DNA of 64,000 nt, taken from Roseiterribacter gracilis (GTDB taxonomy: Bacteria > Pseudomonadota > Alphaproteobacteria > BOG-932 > Roseiterribacteraceae). Position numbers and translations under genes: made by a program. Below are positions 1 to 8,175 of the stretch, in pieces (within the stretch, counting starts at the first letter, position 1; every line of letters begins with the position of its first letter). The notes beneath the pieces are model-generated. The model saw nothing but the letters and a program-made list of their open reading frames with translations. It made no database searches and was not told the origin of the DNA. Where the stretch lies: contig BOPV01000001.1 of assembly GCA_018332375.1 (NCBI GenBank), positions 3,038,001 through 3,102,000 of the forward strand. The letters are read 5' to 3'.

Positions 1-1
1 G

Positions 2-298
2 CATTTCGGTCTGTACGACACGGCCTTCGGCAAAGATCCGGCGGCCTGGCATGCCGCGTCCCCGATCGAACGCGTACGCGGCGCGCCCGCGCCGATGCTG
101 TTGATCTGCAGCACCACGCGCCCCGACGATTCCTGCGGCCAGGCACGCGCCTTTGCGGCGCGGCTCGCATCTGCCGGTGCGCGCGCCGAGGTGCTTCCGC
201 AAGCGCTGTCGCATCTCGACATCAACACGCAGCTTGGTTTGCCGGGTGCCTATACCGACGCGGTCGACGCGTTCCTGGCGTCGCTGGGGCTGCCGTAA
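2..298 (+). CDS. Alpha/beta hydrolase, C-terminal part (cut by window edge)
   Basis: Only the last 98 codons are present; the reading frame is open to the left edge from base 2. The visible part contains the late core of an alpha/beta hydrolase: a strand ending APMLLICSTTRPDD, which is where the acid residue usually sits, and ALSHLDINTQ, where the H is the expected catalytic histidine. This pattern fits the carboxylesterase / kynurenine-formamidase-like branch. The nucleophile Ser would lie outside the window, so activity cannot be judged. The next gene converges on it, only 6 bases after the stop. Confidence 0.75.
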   Translation, partial: HFGLYDTAFGKDPAAWHAASPIERVRGAPAPMLLICSTTRPDDSCGQARAFAARLASAGARAEVLPQALSHLDINTQLGLPGAYTDAVDAFLASLGLP

Positions 299-304
299 GC
301 GCGC

Positions 305-997
305 CTACGCCAACCCCAACGCGTGGCGCATCTCGGCCCGCACGGGCTCGAACGCGGCGCGGAATTCGGGTGACGCCAACAACAGCTCGGCCATCCGCAA
401 CGCCAGCGCACGGCTTCCCACCATGTCGCTCGGATAGTGCGATCCGCAAACCAGCCGGTTGTTGGCGAAATCGTCGCCGCGCTTGACGATCGCCGCTTTC
501 TTCTCGGGCAGGGCCTCGCTCAACAGGCGCGCATACAACACGCCGCGCAGCATGTAGCCGCTGGGATAGGACGTGCCGATATCTTTGGTGCGGCAGACCG
601 GATGCAAGGTCGTGTCGACCTCGAACGGACGCGGGCGTTTGAACAAATCTTTGGCGCCATCGCCAAACGCGCTTTCATCGTCGCGCACGCGTTTGAAGAA
701 CGCAGCAGTGAGCGGCAATTGCGCTTCGGTGAAGTTCGGTCCCAACACAGTCGCGAACAGGAACACGGTCGGATTGTTTTCGTCGTAGCGCGCGCGTTCG
801 GCGTCGGCCTCGCTACGGTGCGCTTCGATGCGATGCAGGGCTGCGAGATCGGATTTAAGCGCGGCCGATCCAGCTTGCGGCGGTTCCGGCAGCACGGCGC
901 GCAGATCGATCTTGTCGCGTTGCAGGAACGAAGGTTCTGCGGCGAAGGTAGTGCTCGTGCTCAACAGCAAGATCGGCAACCAGGCGGTGCGCTTCAT
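305..997 (-). CDS. Class A acid phosphatase-like (PAP2 superfamily) exported protein
   Basis: A 230-residue protein with an N-terminal signal peptide (about residues 1-19, ending TFAA). It carries the three-part phosphatase signature in degenerate form: K116 with R123-P124 (KDLFKRPRP), PSGY at 145-148 where the family has PSGH, and NR-x5-H187-x3-D191 where the family has SR-x5-H-x3-D. H187 is the expected nucleophile and is kept, but the proton-donor His of PSGH is Tyr. The start at 997 is preferred because GGAG lies 6 bases upstream; GTG (1015) and ATG (1009) upstream in frame are possible but have no better site. Periplasmic. Whether it is an active phosphomonoesterase is uncertain because of the Tyr. 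Confidence 0.8.
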   Translation of the reverse strand: MKRTAWLPILLLSTSTTFAAEPSFLQRDKIDLRAVLPEPPQAGSAALKSDLAALHRIEAHRSEADAERARYDENNPTVFLFATVLGPNFTEAQLPLTAAFFKRVRDDESAFGDGAKDLFKRPRPFEVDTTLHPVCRTKDIGTSYPSGYMLRGVLYARLLSEALPEKKAAIVKRGDDFANNRLVCGSHYPSDMVGSRALALRMAELLLASPEFRAAFEPVRAEMRHALGLA

Positions 998-1086
998 CTG
1001 CGGCTCCATCTTCACGGGTGCGGAGCGCGCAACAAATCACGACACGCGTGGATCGCACAGCAAGATTGCTGGCGCGAATCGGCGTG

Positions 1087-1647
1087 CTACTCGCCGATGC
1101 GGAGCAACGTCGCGCGGCCGATCACGCTGACCAAGTTGCGCAGGTCCGATACCTGCAACGCGACACAGCCGTGGGTCGGCGCGAAATCTTCGCGCGCGAC
1201 ATGCAGAAAGATTGCACTGCCGCCATAGGCCAGAACCGGATCGTCGTTGTGGCCGATTACGACCAGCAGGTCGTACAGCGCGTCGTCGCGCCATAGAACC
1301 TCGTGGCTGGCATCGAACGGCAATTTGACCTGGCAGTTGTACGCGAGGTCGCGCGGTGCATCGCACCAGCCGTCATCCGGTTCGATCGCCGCGACCGGCA
1401 GAATGGTTTTCGGTTTTTCGATCCGGTCGGCGCGGTAGAGAACGCGGCGGAATGGAAACAGGCCGGCCGGCGTGACGCCGTCGCCTTCGCGCTTCTCGCG
1501 CTTGATGCCGCCCGGGCCCAACGCGCACGGCGCGTGCTGATCGCCCCAGCGCACGATGCCGCGGGCGCGGTCGTGTTCGTCTTGGGACACGCTGATCATC
1601 GGAACGGCAAGCATTGGGCGGCGCATCCTGCTGCGCCATCGCGTCAT
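1087..1647 (-). CDS. L,D-transpeptidase family (YkuD) protein, no signal peptide
   Basis: A 186-residue protein with the YkuD core: GDGVTPAG at about 55-62, H149 in IFLHVAR, and the H159-G-C161 motif in THGCVAL, the Cys being the expected nucleophile. Known YkuD enzymes cross-link peptidoglycan meso-DAP residues from the periplasm, but this copy has no visible signal peptide or LysM domain, as in a group of short alphaproteobacterial YkuD proteins whose role is unclear. The first ATG has no good ribosome site; ATG 33 bases further in (MLAVPM) is an alternative start. Same direction as the phosphatase-like gene downstream, 89 bases apart. Confidence 0.8.
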   Translation of the reverse strand: MTRWRSRMRRPMLAVPMISVSQDEHDRARGIVRWGDQHAPCALGPGGIKREKREGDGVTPAGLFPFRRVLYRADRIEKPKTILPVAAIEPDDGWCDAPRDLAYNCQVKLPFDASHEVLWRDDALYDLLVVIGHNDDPVLAYGGSAIFLHVAREDFAPTHGCVALQVSDLRNLVSVIGRATLLRIGE

Positions 1648-1746
1648 GCCAAAGCTGAATTTGCGCGCGTGCGTTGGCGCGTGCGGATCGGCGAATGAGG
1701 TGCGCGAGGAAAATGCCGAAATCGCGAACCCGAAACGGATTCGGCG

Positions 1747-2751
1747 TTACTGCGTGATGCTGACCGTGCGGGCCGCGTCGCCGCCGCGCATCGCCTGATA
1801 TTTCTCCAACGCCGCCATCATGTTGGCGTTGAATGATTCGGGATTGGCCTGCAGCGTCGCCTGGGCCTGGGCGACCGACGGCGGTTGCATCGAGCCCGCT
1901 TGTGCTTGCGGCAGGATCGAGGTCGGCGCACCAACCTTGGCCGGCGCTGCAACCGCAGGCTCGACCGCGACTGCATCATTGGCGGTCGCGCCCGCGGCGG
2001 TCGTCTTGGTTTTTGCGCTGCGCGCTGCGCTGGTCTCGATCGTCGACAAGGTCTGCAGCGGACGCGCCGGCTGGTGCGAGAAATTCGCGCGCTGCAGCGA
2101 GCGATAGAAATCGGTCGGTTGCTGCGCCGCCGCTGCCTGGGCCGCAGTTGCAGGCGCTGCTTGCGCGACGGCTGGCTGTACCAGCGAACGCTGCAACGGA
2201 TAGGTCGCCTGAGTCGCGGCGCCCGGCGTGCGCGCGATGCGCTCGGCTGCGAAGTCGGCGGGCTGGCCGCTCGCTTCGTCGAGCATGATCGACGTGGTCT
2301 TCAATGCGATCGCACCGGCGCCCGGCACGACGATCGCGTTCGATGCAGCTTTGTCTTCGGGTACGACTTCGCCGGTCGCGACGTCGGTCACGGTGACTTC
2401 GGGTTTCTTGTCGTCGTCGGCTAGGCCAACCGCTGCCAGCAGATGGTGGCCGATCGTGCTGCCGCTCGCTTCTTTGACGACGCTGTCCACCGCCGCGCCG
2501 ATCAATCCGAAGATGCCGCCAAAAATCGCGCCGCCGATCAGGTTCGGCAGCGTCTTGATCTCGGAACCGGTGGCTTCGCGATAGATGGTCGAGATGATGG
2601 GCAGGTGCTGCAGCGGATTGATCGCGTCCAGCACGTCGCTGAAGGAAAGGTCGTCGCCCGTCGCGCCCTGCGTATTGGCAAGCGTCGTCGTGGCCGACGG
2701 TGCGTCGGGCACATAGCCGCTGCCGGGGACGAGGATGGGCGAGGACTCCAT
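1747..2751 (-). CDS. Conserved alphaproteobacterial protein of unknown function
   Basis: 334 residues. The N-terminal third has a distinctive conserved-looking block: DVLDAINPLQHLPIISTIYR (about 39-58) followed by a glycine-rich hydrophobic stretch (GGAIFGGIFGLIGAAVD, about 73-89) and a polar segment. I recognise this as a pattern seen in other alphaproteobacterial hypothetical proteins, without a known function. The rest is low-complexity, rich in Ala, Gln and Pro, probably disordered. There is no signal peptide; the hydrophobic block could insert in or lie on a membrane. It is divergent from the response regulator at 2901. Confidence 0.7.
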   Translation of the reverse strand: MESSPILVPGSGYVPDAPSATTTLANTQGATGDDLSFSDVLDAINPLQHLPIISTIYREATGSEIKTLPNLIGGAIFGGIFGLIGAAVDSVVKEASGSTIGHHLLAAVGLADDDKKPEVTVTDVATGEVVPEDKAASNAIVVPGAGAIALKTTSIMLDEASGQPADFAAERIARTPGAATQATYPLQRSLVQPAVAQAAPATAAQAAAAQQPTDFYRSLQRANFSHQPARPLQTLSTIETSAARSAKTKTTAAGATANDAVAVEPAVAAPAKVGAPTSILPQAQAGSMQPPSVAQAQATLQANPESFNANMMAALEKYQAMRGGDAARTVSITQ

Positions 2752-2900
2752 TGCCCGTCAGATCAGCAAGGCCCGTGCCACCGCCCGACCGCAGGTTTTT
2801 GGGAGATTTCGCTGGATTTGCGCCCGGTTCACAGCCGCGTGGGCAGACTCTGCCGGGGCCGCCTCGGCAAGGGCTTCGAACTGTTCTAGCGTCCGGGCGC

Positions 2901-3455
2901 ATGCAGAAACCGCCTTTGCGCCTGGTCGCCGTGCTCGCTGACGATGACGCGTTGGCGCGGGCCTTGGGCGAACAGCTGACCGTCGAGCGCGGCTACAGCG
3001 TCCGCCCGGTGCAGGCGGGCGCGGCGCCCCCACCCGGCTCGGTCCTGGTCGCCAACACGCCTGCCGGCGTCACCCTCTCCCCCGGTCCGGGCCATCCGCT
3101 GCCGGTGCCGTTGCGCCTCTCGACGTTAATTGCGCGCATCGAAGCCGAATTCGCGCCGGCCCAGCGCATCGTCGGTGCCTTTACCTTTGAACCGAACGAC
3201 CGCGCGCTGACGCACGAACTGACCGGTGCAACGGTGCGCCTGACCGAACTCGAAAACGCGATCCTGCTGCGCCTGGTCGATGCCGACGGCGACGTGGTCG
3301 AACGCGAACGTCTGCTGGCCGAAGTCTGGGGCTACAGCGCCGACGCCAATACGCACACGGTCGAAACCCATGTCTGGCGCCTGCGCCAAAAGCTGGGCGA
3401 CGAAGCCGCCGAACTGCTCGTCACCGACGGCGGCGGCTATCGATTGGCCGCATGA
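2901..3455 (+). CDS. OmpR-type winged-helix regulator with truncated receiver
   Basis: 184 residues. The C-terminal ~95 residues form an OmpR/PhoB winged-helix DNA-binding domain (LTELENAILLRLVDADG; recognition region TVETHVWRLRQKLG; wing TDGGGYRL). The N-terminal ~70 residues start like a receiver (LVAVLADDDALARALGEQL, with an acidic triad) but are about 50 residues too short, and the segment after it (GSVLVANTPAGVTLSPG) has no phospho-acceptor Asp. It is therefore unlikely to be switched by phosphorylation in the usual way. No kinase gene is adjacent. The stop overlaps the start of the metallo-hydrolase (ATGA), so the two are translated together. Confidence 0.85.
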   Translation: MQKPPLRLVAVLADDDALARALGEQLTVERGYSVRPVQAGAAPPPGSVLVANTPAGVTLSPGPGHPLPVPLRLSTLIARIEAEFAPAQRIVGAFTFEPNDRALTHELTGATVRLTELENAILLRLVDADGDVVERERLLAEVWGYSADANTHTVETHVWRLRQKLGDEAAELLVTDGGGYRLAA

Positions 3456-4252
3456 GCTTCGACGTAAAGATCTGGGGCGCGCGCGGTTCGATGCCGTGCA
3501 CCGGCGCATCGCACGCCACGTACGGCGGCGACACGGCTTGTATCGAGCTGACAATCGACACGCGCCGCGTGGTGATTGATGCGGGTACGGGCCTCGCGCA
3601 ACTCGGCCTCACCCATCCGAACCGTGCCTATGCGTGCGACCTGCTGCTCAGCCACGGTCATCTCGATCACGTGCAGGGAATTCCGTTTTTCGCGCCACTC
3701 TATCGCGGCGACAGCGAGATCCGTTTGTGGCGCGCCGATCCCGATCCGCTGGCGCCGCTGCTCGATCCGCCGCTCTCGCCGGTCAGTCTCGATCTGATGC
3801 GCGGCCTCACCGACATCCACATCGTGCAGGCCGGCGACGTGCTCGATCTGGGCGACGGCATCACCGTGCGCACACTGGCGCTGAATCATCCTGGCGGCTC
3901 GCTGGGCTTTCGCGTCGAGGCGCAGGGCAAGGTGTTCACGACCTTGTTCGACCACGAACCCGGCATCGTCGCCGCGATCGACGCCGCTATTCCCGACTTT
4001 GCGCGTAACAGTGATTTGCTGGTGGTTGACGCAACGTTCGATGCGACCGATTTGGCTAGCAAGCGCGGCTGGGGCCACGGCACGTGGGAACAGGCCTGCG
4101 ACATTGCCAAGTCGTGCGGTGCGCGCCAGTTGTTGTTGTTCCATCACGACCCGCGCAACGACGATGTCGCACTCGACGAGGTCGAACGCGCGGCGCAAGC
4201 TGTGTTCAGCGCCGCGTCGTGCGCGCGCCAAGGTTCGACGGTCTCGCTCTAG
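3452..4252 (+). CDS. Metallo-beta-lactamase-fold hydrolase
   Basis: 266 residues. The signature SHGHLDH (about 67-73) supplies the two-metal site; further His/Asp ligands are likely in LNHPGGS, DATFD and FHHDPRND. The N-terminal WGARGSMPC and the overall pattern resemble the PhnP / cyclic phosphodiesterase branch rather than beta-lactamases proper. Cytoplasmic, no signal peptide. It overlaps the upstream winged-helix regulator by 4 bases (ATGA), so the two form an operon; a link between a phosphodiesterase-like enzyme and a truncated regulator would suggest a small-molecule signal, but that is inference. Substrate unknown. Confidence 0.85.
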   Translation: MSFDVKIWGARGSMPCTGASHATYGGDTACIELTIDTRRVVIDAGTGLAQLGLTHPNRAYACDLLLSHGHLDHVQGIPFFAPLYRGDSEIRLWRADPDPLAPLLDPPLSPVSLDLMRGLTDIHIVQAGDVLDLGDGITVRTLALNHPGGSLGFRVEAQGKVFTTLFDHEPGIVAAIDAAIPDFARNSDLLVVDATFDATDLASKRGWGHGTWEQACDIAKSCGARQLLLFHHDPRNDDVALDEVERAAQAVFSAASCARQGSTVSL

Positions 4253-4272
4253 TGCTGTTCAGGAGAGGCACG

Positions 4273-4620
4273 ATGAAATCGCTTTTCGCTGCTGCAGTTG
4301 TTTCGCTCGTTCTTGGCTCGCCGGCGTTGGCGCAGACCAACACAACGGCGCCGATCGGATCGCCGGTGCCGAACGCAAGTTCGGATCTGAATCGCTTCCC
4401 GCAAGACGCGATCCAGAACGGCCGCCGCCGCCAGGCGACGCGCGCCGAAATCGAACAACGCGCCGGCGCACCCGGTTCGCCGCTGGCGGGCAAGCCGCTG
4501 TTGGAAACGTCGAAAGACGCCGACAAACAGACCGACCGTCTGTTCGAAGAGTCGCTCAAAAATTCCAAGGGCGTGACGCCCGACGATCCGTCGGCGCGGC
4601 CGCCGGTGGGGTCGCGCTGA
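4273..4620 (+). CDS. Small exported protein of unknown function
   Basis: 115 residues. A clear signal peptide (MKSLFAAAVVSLVLGSPALA, cleavage expected after ALAQ) is followed by a polar, charged, probably disordered chain rich in Arg, Glu, Pro and Asp. I know of no domain match. The start is fixed by AGGAGAGG about 5 bases upstream of the ATG. It lies 20 bases after the metallo-hydrolase and 4 bases before the lipoprotein gene, so it is probably co-transcribed with both. Confidence 0.75.
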   Translation: MKSLFAAAVVSLVLGSPALAQTNTTAPIGSPVPNASSDLNRFPQDAIQNGRRRQATRAEIEQRAGAPGSPLAGKPLLETSKDADKQTDRLFEESLKNSKGVTPDDPSARPPVGSR

Positions 4621-4624
4621 CTTG

Positions 4625-5431
4625 ATGCGCGTCGCGCGGTCGATCCGGGCGGCCGCGCGTTGTTTCGTTCTGTTGCTGCTCGTGCCGCTCGCGGCCTGCA
4701 GCAGGTCGCCAACGTTGCCCGCCGGCATCGACGAGACTGCGCGTCTCTATGTGGCGGCAATCGACGCCAATGATTTGAAGGCCGCCGCAGCAGTCGCGGA
4801 TGGACCTGAACTGTATGACCCGTACAACGTCGCAAAGCTACGCAGCTTCACCGGCAACTACGAAAACGCACTCGACCGCGTCTATTGGCAGCTGCGGCGT
4901 CCGTACGTAGACAGCGCCGATCCCAACCCGCCGCCGATCACGACGCTGACCTACCAACGCCAGCGCCGCGATGACTGGCTCGCGATCCATCTCATGGTGC
5001 GTGGCGAAGGCGACGCGGCGCGCATCGTCAGCATCAACGTGGAATCGATGGCGCGACCGTTGCCAACCGGCCGGTCGTTCCGGTTCGACGGTATGCAGGC
5101 GCGCGATTGGATCAATCTCGCTTCGCTGCTTGTGGCAATCGCGGCAACGATCTGGGGTCTGACGTCATCCGTGCGCAGACCGCCGACCTATCGCTGGTTC
5201 TGGCGCGTCGTCCTGGTAATTGGGCTGGTGCAACCCGCGTTCAGTGACGATCTGCGTTCCTTCGGAACCGCGTTTCTGAATCCCGGCATGTTCCAGTTCA
5301 CGCACGTGCGGTCTCCGGTCGAGTTGTTCTCGATCCAGTTCTGGGTTCCGCTTGGCGCCATCTTATTTTTGCTGTTCCGTCGCTATCCGACGCCGTTTGC
5401 GCGTCCCCGCACAATCGAGGAAGCCGCATGA
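4625..5431 (+). CDS. Membrane lipoprotein of unknown function
   Basis: 268 residues from the ATG at 4625 (a TTG lies directly before it). A lipobox (LVPLAAC, Cys about residue 25) gives a lipidated N-terminus. Residues 30-150 form a soluble domain that looks like an NTF2-like or stress-response fold with the pattern of repeated aromatic and charged residues; the C-terminal part has three hydrophobic helices (about 165-182, 195-212, 235-255), unusual for a lipoprotein. No family assigned. Overlaps the next gene by 4 bases (ATGA). Confidence 0.7.
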   Translation: MRVARSIRAAARCFVLLLLVPLAACSRSPTLPAGIDETARLYVAAIDANDLKAAAAVADGPELYDPYNVAKLRSFTGNYENALDRVYWQLRRPYVDSADPNPPPITTLTYQRQRRDDWLAIHLMVRGEGDAARIVSINVESMARPLPTGRSFRFDGMQARDWINLASLLVAIAATIWGLTSSVRRPPTYRWFWRVVLVIGLVQPAFSDDLRSFGTAFLNPGMFQFTHVRSPVELFSIQFWVPLGAILFLLFRRYPTPFARPRTIEEAA

Positions 5432-5661
5432 GCCAGGCCGCCGGCAGCAATGCCGAGAAAATCAAAATGCGCAAAGCCATGCAGGCTGCATTGCAGTCGG
5501 CGATCACCAACGGCGTCTTCGGCACGAGAGCAAAACTGATCGCGCATTTGAAGACGCGCGATTTGAAGTTCGTGTCTGAGGCCGGCGGAAAGATGCAGGT
5601 CGAAAGCGCGAAGTACGGCGCGTTCGAGGTCGACGTGCCGGAGGGGTTGCGGAAAGGATAG
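5428..5661 (+). CDS. Small cytoplasmic protein of unknown function
   Basis: 77 residues, Lys- and Ala-rich, with no membrane or export signal. The ATG overlaps the upstream stop (ATGA), indicating translational coupling to the lipoprotein gene. The segment GTRAKLIAHLKTRDLKFVSEAGGKMQV looks like a short helix-turn followed by beta strands, compatible with a small nucleic-acid or relaxase-like fold, but nothing specific is supported. Ends at a strong hairpin shared with the convergent cupin gene. Confidence 0.65.
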   Translation: MSQAAGSNAEKIKMRKAMQAALQSAITNGVFGTRAKLIAHLKTRDLKFVSEAGGKMQVESAKYGAFEVDVPEGLRKG

Positions 5662-5692
5662 TGCTGCGCCGCTCGCGCGAACGGCGCAGCAC
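5661..5692. terminator. Bidirectional hairpin terminator between convergent genes
   Basis: GTGCTGCGCCG (5661-5671) pairs perfectly with CGGCGCAGCAC (5682-5692) around a 10-base loop, an 11-bp GC-rich stem starting on the last base of the preceding stop codon. It sits between the convergent 5428 and cupin genes, 9 bases before the cupin stop. There is no T-run on either side, so it may be an attenuating or RNA-stabilising hairpin rather than a textbook terminator. Confidence 0.6.
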
Positions 5693-5701
5693 GCGCAGTG
5701 T

Positions 5702-6091
5702 TTACTTCTTCATCGTCGCGACAGGTTGATCCTTCGCGACGACGTACGTTTGAATCGTGCGTGCCGGCACGGTGCCGTCATTCTTGCCTTCGTGTACGAC
5801 GCCGGCGTTGTTGTGGAACGACTCGCCGGTTTTGTAGGTCTTCCACTCGCCGCCTTCGCTGCGCAGCTTGAACTCGCCTGCAACGACGGTGGCGTATTCG
5901 TCGCCAGGATGCGTGTGCCAGCCCAAAGCGGATCCCGCCGGCCACGTCACATCGACCAGCACGACTTGCTTGTCCGGCGACCCGGTCAGCGGTTCGGTCA
6001 TCAGCACTTTGCGTTCGGGCGCCGGCGCATCGGCGGCATAGACCGGCAGCGCAACAGCAGACAACAACAGTGCGAGTGCAATACGACGCAT
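5702..6091 (-). CDS. Exported cupin-domain protein
   Basis: 129 residues. Signal peptide MRRIALALLLSAVALPVYAA, then a single cupin barrel: motif 1 GWHTHPGDEYATVVAGEF supplies two His and a Glu for a metal, and motif 2 (NNAGVVHEGKNDG) supplies the last His. Typical of small periplasmic cupins of unknown substrate. The start is supported by GGAGAGGG a few bases upstream of the ATG. Transcribed alone; upstream lies a 210-base gap shared with the VapBC operon on the other strand, in which I see no recognisable gene. Confidence 0.85.
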   Translation of the reverse strand: MRRIALALLLSAVALPVYAADAPAPERKVLMTEPLTGSPDKQVVLVDVTWPAGSALGWHTHPGDEYATVVAGEFKLRSEGGEWKTYKTGESFHNNAGVVHEGKNDGTVPARTIQTYVVAKDQPVATMKK

Positions 6092-6302
6092 GAGCCCTCT
6101 CCGTTCTTGCCGCTGGCTATCGGTGAACGGGGCATGCGGCGTCGGCCTCGTCCTTTGTGCCCGCGAGCTTAGGCCGGCCGGCGGGTCGAGGACGACTAGG
6201 CCGACCCTTTATTCCGATGCGCCGTAGGCAGGGCCCGCGGAACTCGTCTTGCCGCCGAGGCTTTCTGCGGTATATACGTGTGATGACGAAGTGGGGTCGC
6301 CG

Positions 6303-6542
6303 ATGACAATCACGAAAAGCCGGACGTTTCGGAGCGGCAATAGCGAGGCCGTACGCCTTCCGCGCGACGTCGCGTTCGGGAGCGACATGGAGCTCACGAT
6401 CGTGCGGTCTGGCGAGGTACTGACCATCTATCCCGTCAAGCCGCCGGTGCGCGATCTGATTGCGCGTCTACATGCGTTGCCAAAGCCGAGCGCAGTCGAA
6501 ACGCGAGACGACGAACCATTGCCCGAACGCCACGGGCTTTGA
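6303..6542 (+). CDS. vapB: VapB-type antitoxin (AbrB/SpoVT-fold)
   Basis: 79 residues. The N-terminal half is a swapped-hairpin AbrB DNA-binding domain (TFRSGNSEAVRLPRDVAF, VRSGEVLTIYP), the pattern of VagC/VapB antitoxins; the C-terminal tail (about 50-79) is polar and would wrap the toxin. Start chosen at ATG 6303 with GTGGGG upstream; the reading frame continues 54 bases further upstream but without family sequence. The VapC gene follows after 3 bases. Such antitoxins repress their own promoter together with the toxin. Confidence 0.85.
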   Translation: MTITKSRTFRSGNSEAVRLPRDVAFGSDMELTIVRSGEVLTIYPVKPPVRDLIARLHALPKPSAVETRDDEPLPERHGL

Positions 6543-6545
6543 CGA

Positions 6546-6932
6546 TTGGCGTTCCTGCTCGACACAAACGTCGCCATTCATCTTCGCGACGGTGACGCGA
6601 CAGTTGCGCAAAAGATCGCGGCGCTCGATGGCGCAGTTCTGTTGTCGATTGTCACCCGTGTCGAACTTGAAGAAGGCGTTCACCGCGACGCTGCCGAAGC
6701 GCATCTGCGCCGACCACGCCTTGATGCGATCTTGTCCACGCTCCCGGTTCTCGCGTTCGACGATGCTGCCGCCGACGCGTACCGCGCAATCGTCGAAGCC
6801 GCTGGATATTCACGACGCAAATTGCTGGATCGAATGATCGCCGCGCAGGCGCTTGTTCATCATGCAACACTCGTCACGATGAACGCAGCCGACTTCAAAG
6901 ACGTGCCAGGACTGTCCCTGCTCGAATGGTGA
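6546..6932 (+). CDS. vapC: VapC-type PIN-domain ribonuclease toxin
   Basis: 128 residues, a complete PIN domain. Acidic residues expected to bind Mg are D6 (FLLDTNVA), E40 (SIVTRVELEEG), D95 (LLDRMIAAQA) and D116 (TMNAADF). It uses a TTG start 3 bases after the antitoxin stop, so translation is probably coupled and kept lower than the antitoxin. Family members cleave tRNA or rRNA; the specific target cannot be read from sequence. It looks intact. Confidence 0.88.
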   Translation: MAFLLDTNVAIHLRDGDATVAQKIAALDGAVLLSIVTRVELEEGVHRDAAEAHLRRPRLDAILSTLPVLAFDDAAADAYRAIVEAAGYSRRKLLDRMIAAQALVHHATLVTMNAADFKDVPGLSLLEW

Positions 6933-6955
6933 ACAGCCAGGCGGCAACATCGTGC

Positions 6956-8170
6956 CTAGCGCCGTGTAACCGTCGCCGCGCCATACGCCATCCGCCGCGC
7001 ACGCAGAAACGCGACGCCGCCTTTGCCGCGGTCGAAGACGCCGAATACATAGTCGGGCCACACGCGCCAGCCCAATGTCGGCATGCCGATGAGCACGACA
7101 TGTTTGGCGCCGGACAGCTCGACCTCGACCAATATGTCGTCGTTGCTGAGGCTGTAGTCGTACGGCGCGATGTCGAGCGCTGCGCCATGCGCGCCGATTT
7201 GCGGGCGCTGGTCGAGCATGTCTTGCCATTTCACGCGGGGCAGGTTGCGCACGGTCTTGTCTTCGGCAAGCCAGGCGCGCGCGAAGCTTTCGAGATCTGC
7301 GCACATCGTTCCGGTGCAGACGCGCTCGGTCGGCACGAAGCGCGTCTGTGTCTTGCGCTCGAAGGCGCACATCGGTCGCCAGGCACCGCCAACGCGCTGC
7401 ACCAGCCGCAGGCGCGACGGCGAGGTCTCGACATTGATCAACTCGCCGCCAGCACCGATCGCCGCCGCCGTTCTGTCGTTCAGACAGTGCGCCGACTCGT
7501 CGCCCGGAAATGGATCGTCGATCTCGACCACCTTGCTGTTGCGCAGCTCGAAATAGCGCGAGCGTTCGCACGCCATGCTGCCCTGCAACTGCATCGACTT
7601 GAACAAGGGCGACGTGCCAAAGCGGTACAGATCGGCCACGCCGCCATCGTCGAGGTCGGCGGGAAAGCCAAGCGCTGCGAATTCCGGCGTGTTGGTGCCT
7701 GCGTTCCATACTCTCTGCTGTTTGAGCGGACCGTCCGGCTGCGTGACGAGCGACAACAACGTCGCATCGGTCGGACCGGCGGCGCGCAACGCACGCTCGA
7801 CGCGATCGCAAATCGGGCCGGGTGCAGCTGCTGCGGCGCGCGCCTGCAGTGATGCGACGTGCAGTTGATACTCGTGCAAGAGACAGAAAAGTTGCTTCTC
7901 GGCATTCGCCGGACGATCCCACGGGCCACAGCGGGCGCGCTGCAGGTCCAGCCATACGCGCTGCTCGCGCAACAGCGCGTCGCGTGCGTCGCCGCTGTTG
8001 GCAAGCGCGGCGCGAAAGGCGGTTTCCAGATCACGATCGAGCGCGGACAGGTCCGGCGACGCGCAGATCGCGCGTTCGATGTCGGTTGTCGCCTTGGCGC
8101 AATCGAAGCTTGGCGCCGCGTGCGCGGTGCTGCCGACGAACAAAGCGACGACGAGCATCCAGCGCAACAT
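6956..8170 (-). CDS. Exported protein with LprI-like N-terminal domain
   Basis: 404 residues. Signal peptide to about residue 18 (STAHAA). Residues 20-110 contain the LprI N-terminal / DUF1311 pattern: SFDCAKATTDIERAICASPDLSALDRDL, then further Cys pairs (RARCGPWD, QLFCLLHEY) and the conserved LLREQRVWLD. The remaining ~280 residues have no match I recognise but hold four more Cys, so periplasmic disulfides are likely. LprI is a lysozyme inhibitor in mycobacteria; the function of the long fusion form is unknown. Five bases separate its start from the glycine-zipper stop. Confidence 0.75.
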   Translation of the reverse strand: MLRWMLVVALFVGSTAHAAPSFDCAKATTDIERAICASPDLSALDRDLETAFRAALANSGDARDALLREQRVWLDLQRARCGPWDRPANAEKQLFCLLHEYQLHVASLQARAAAAAPGPICDRVERALRAAGPTDATLLSLVTQPDGPLKQQRVWNAGTNTPEFAALGFPADLDDGGVADLYRFGTSPLFKSMQLQGSMACERSRYFELRNSKVVEIDDPFPGDESAHCLNDRTAAAIGAGGELINVETSPSRLRLVQRVGGAWRPMCAFERKTQTRFVPTERVCTGTMCADLESFARAWLAEDKTVRNLPRVKWQDMLDQRPQIGAHGAALDIAPYDYSLSNDDILVEVELSGAKHVVLIGMPTLGWRVWPDYVFGVFDRGKGGVAFLRARRMAYGAATVTRR

Positions 8171-8175
8171 GACGG

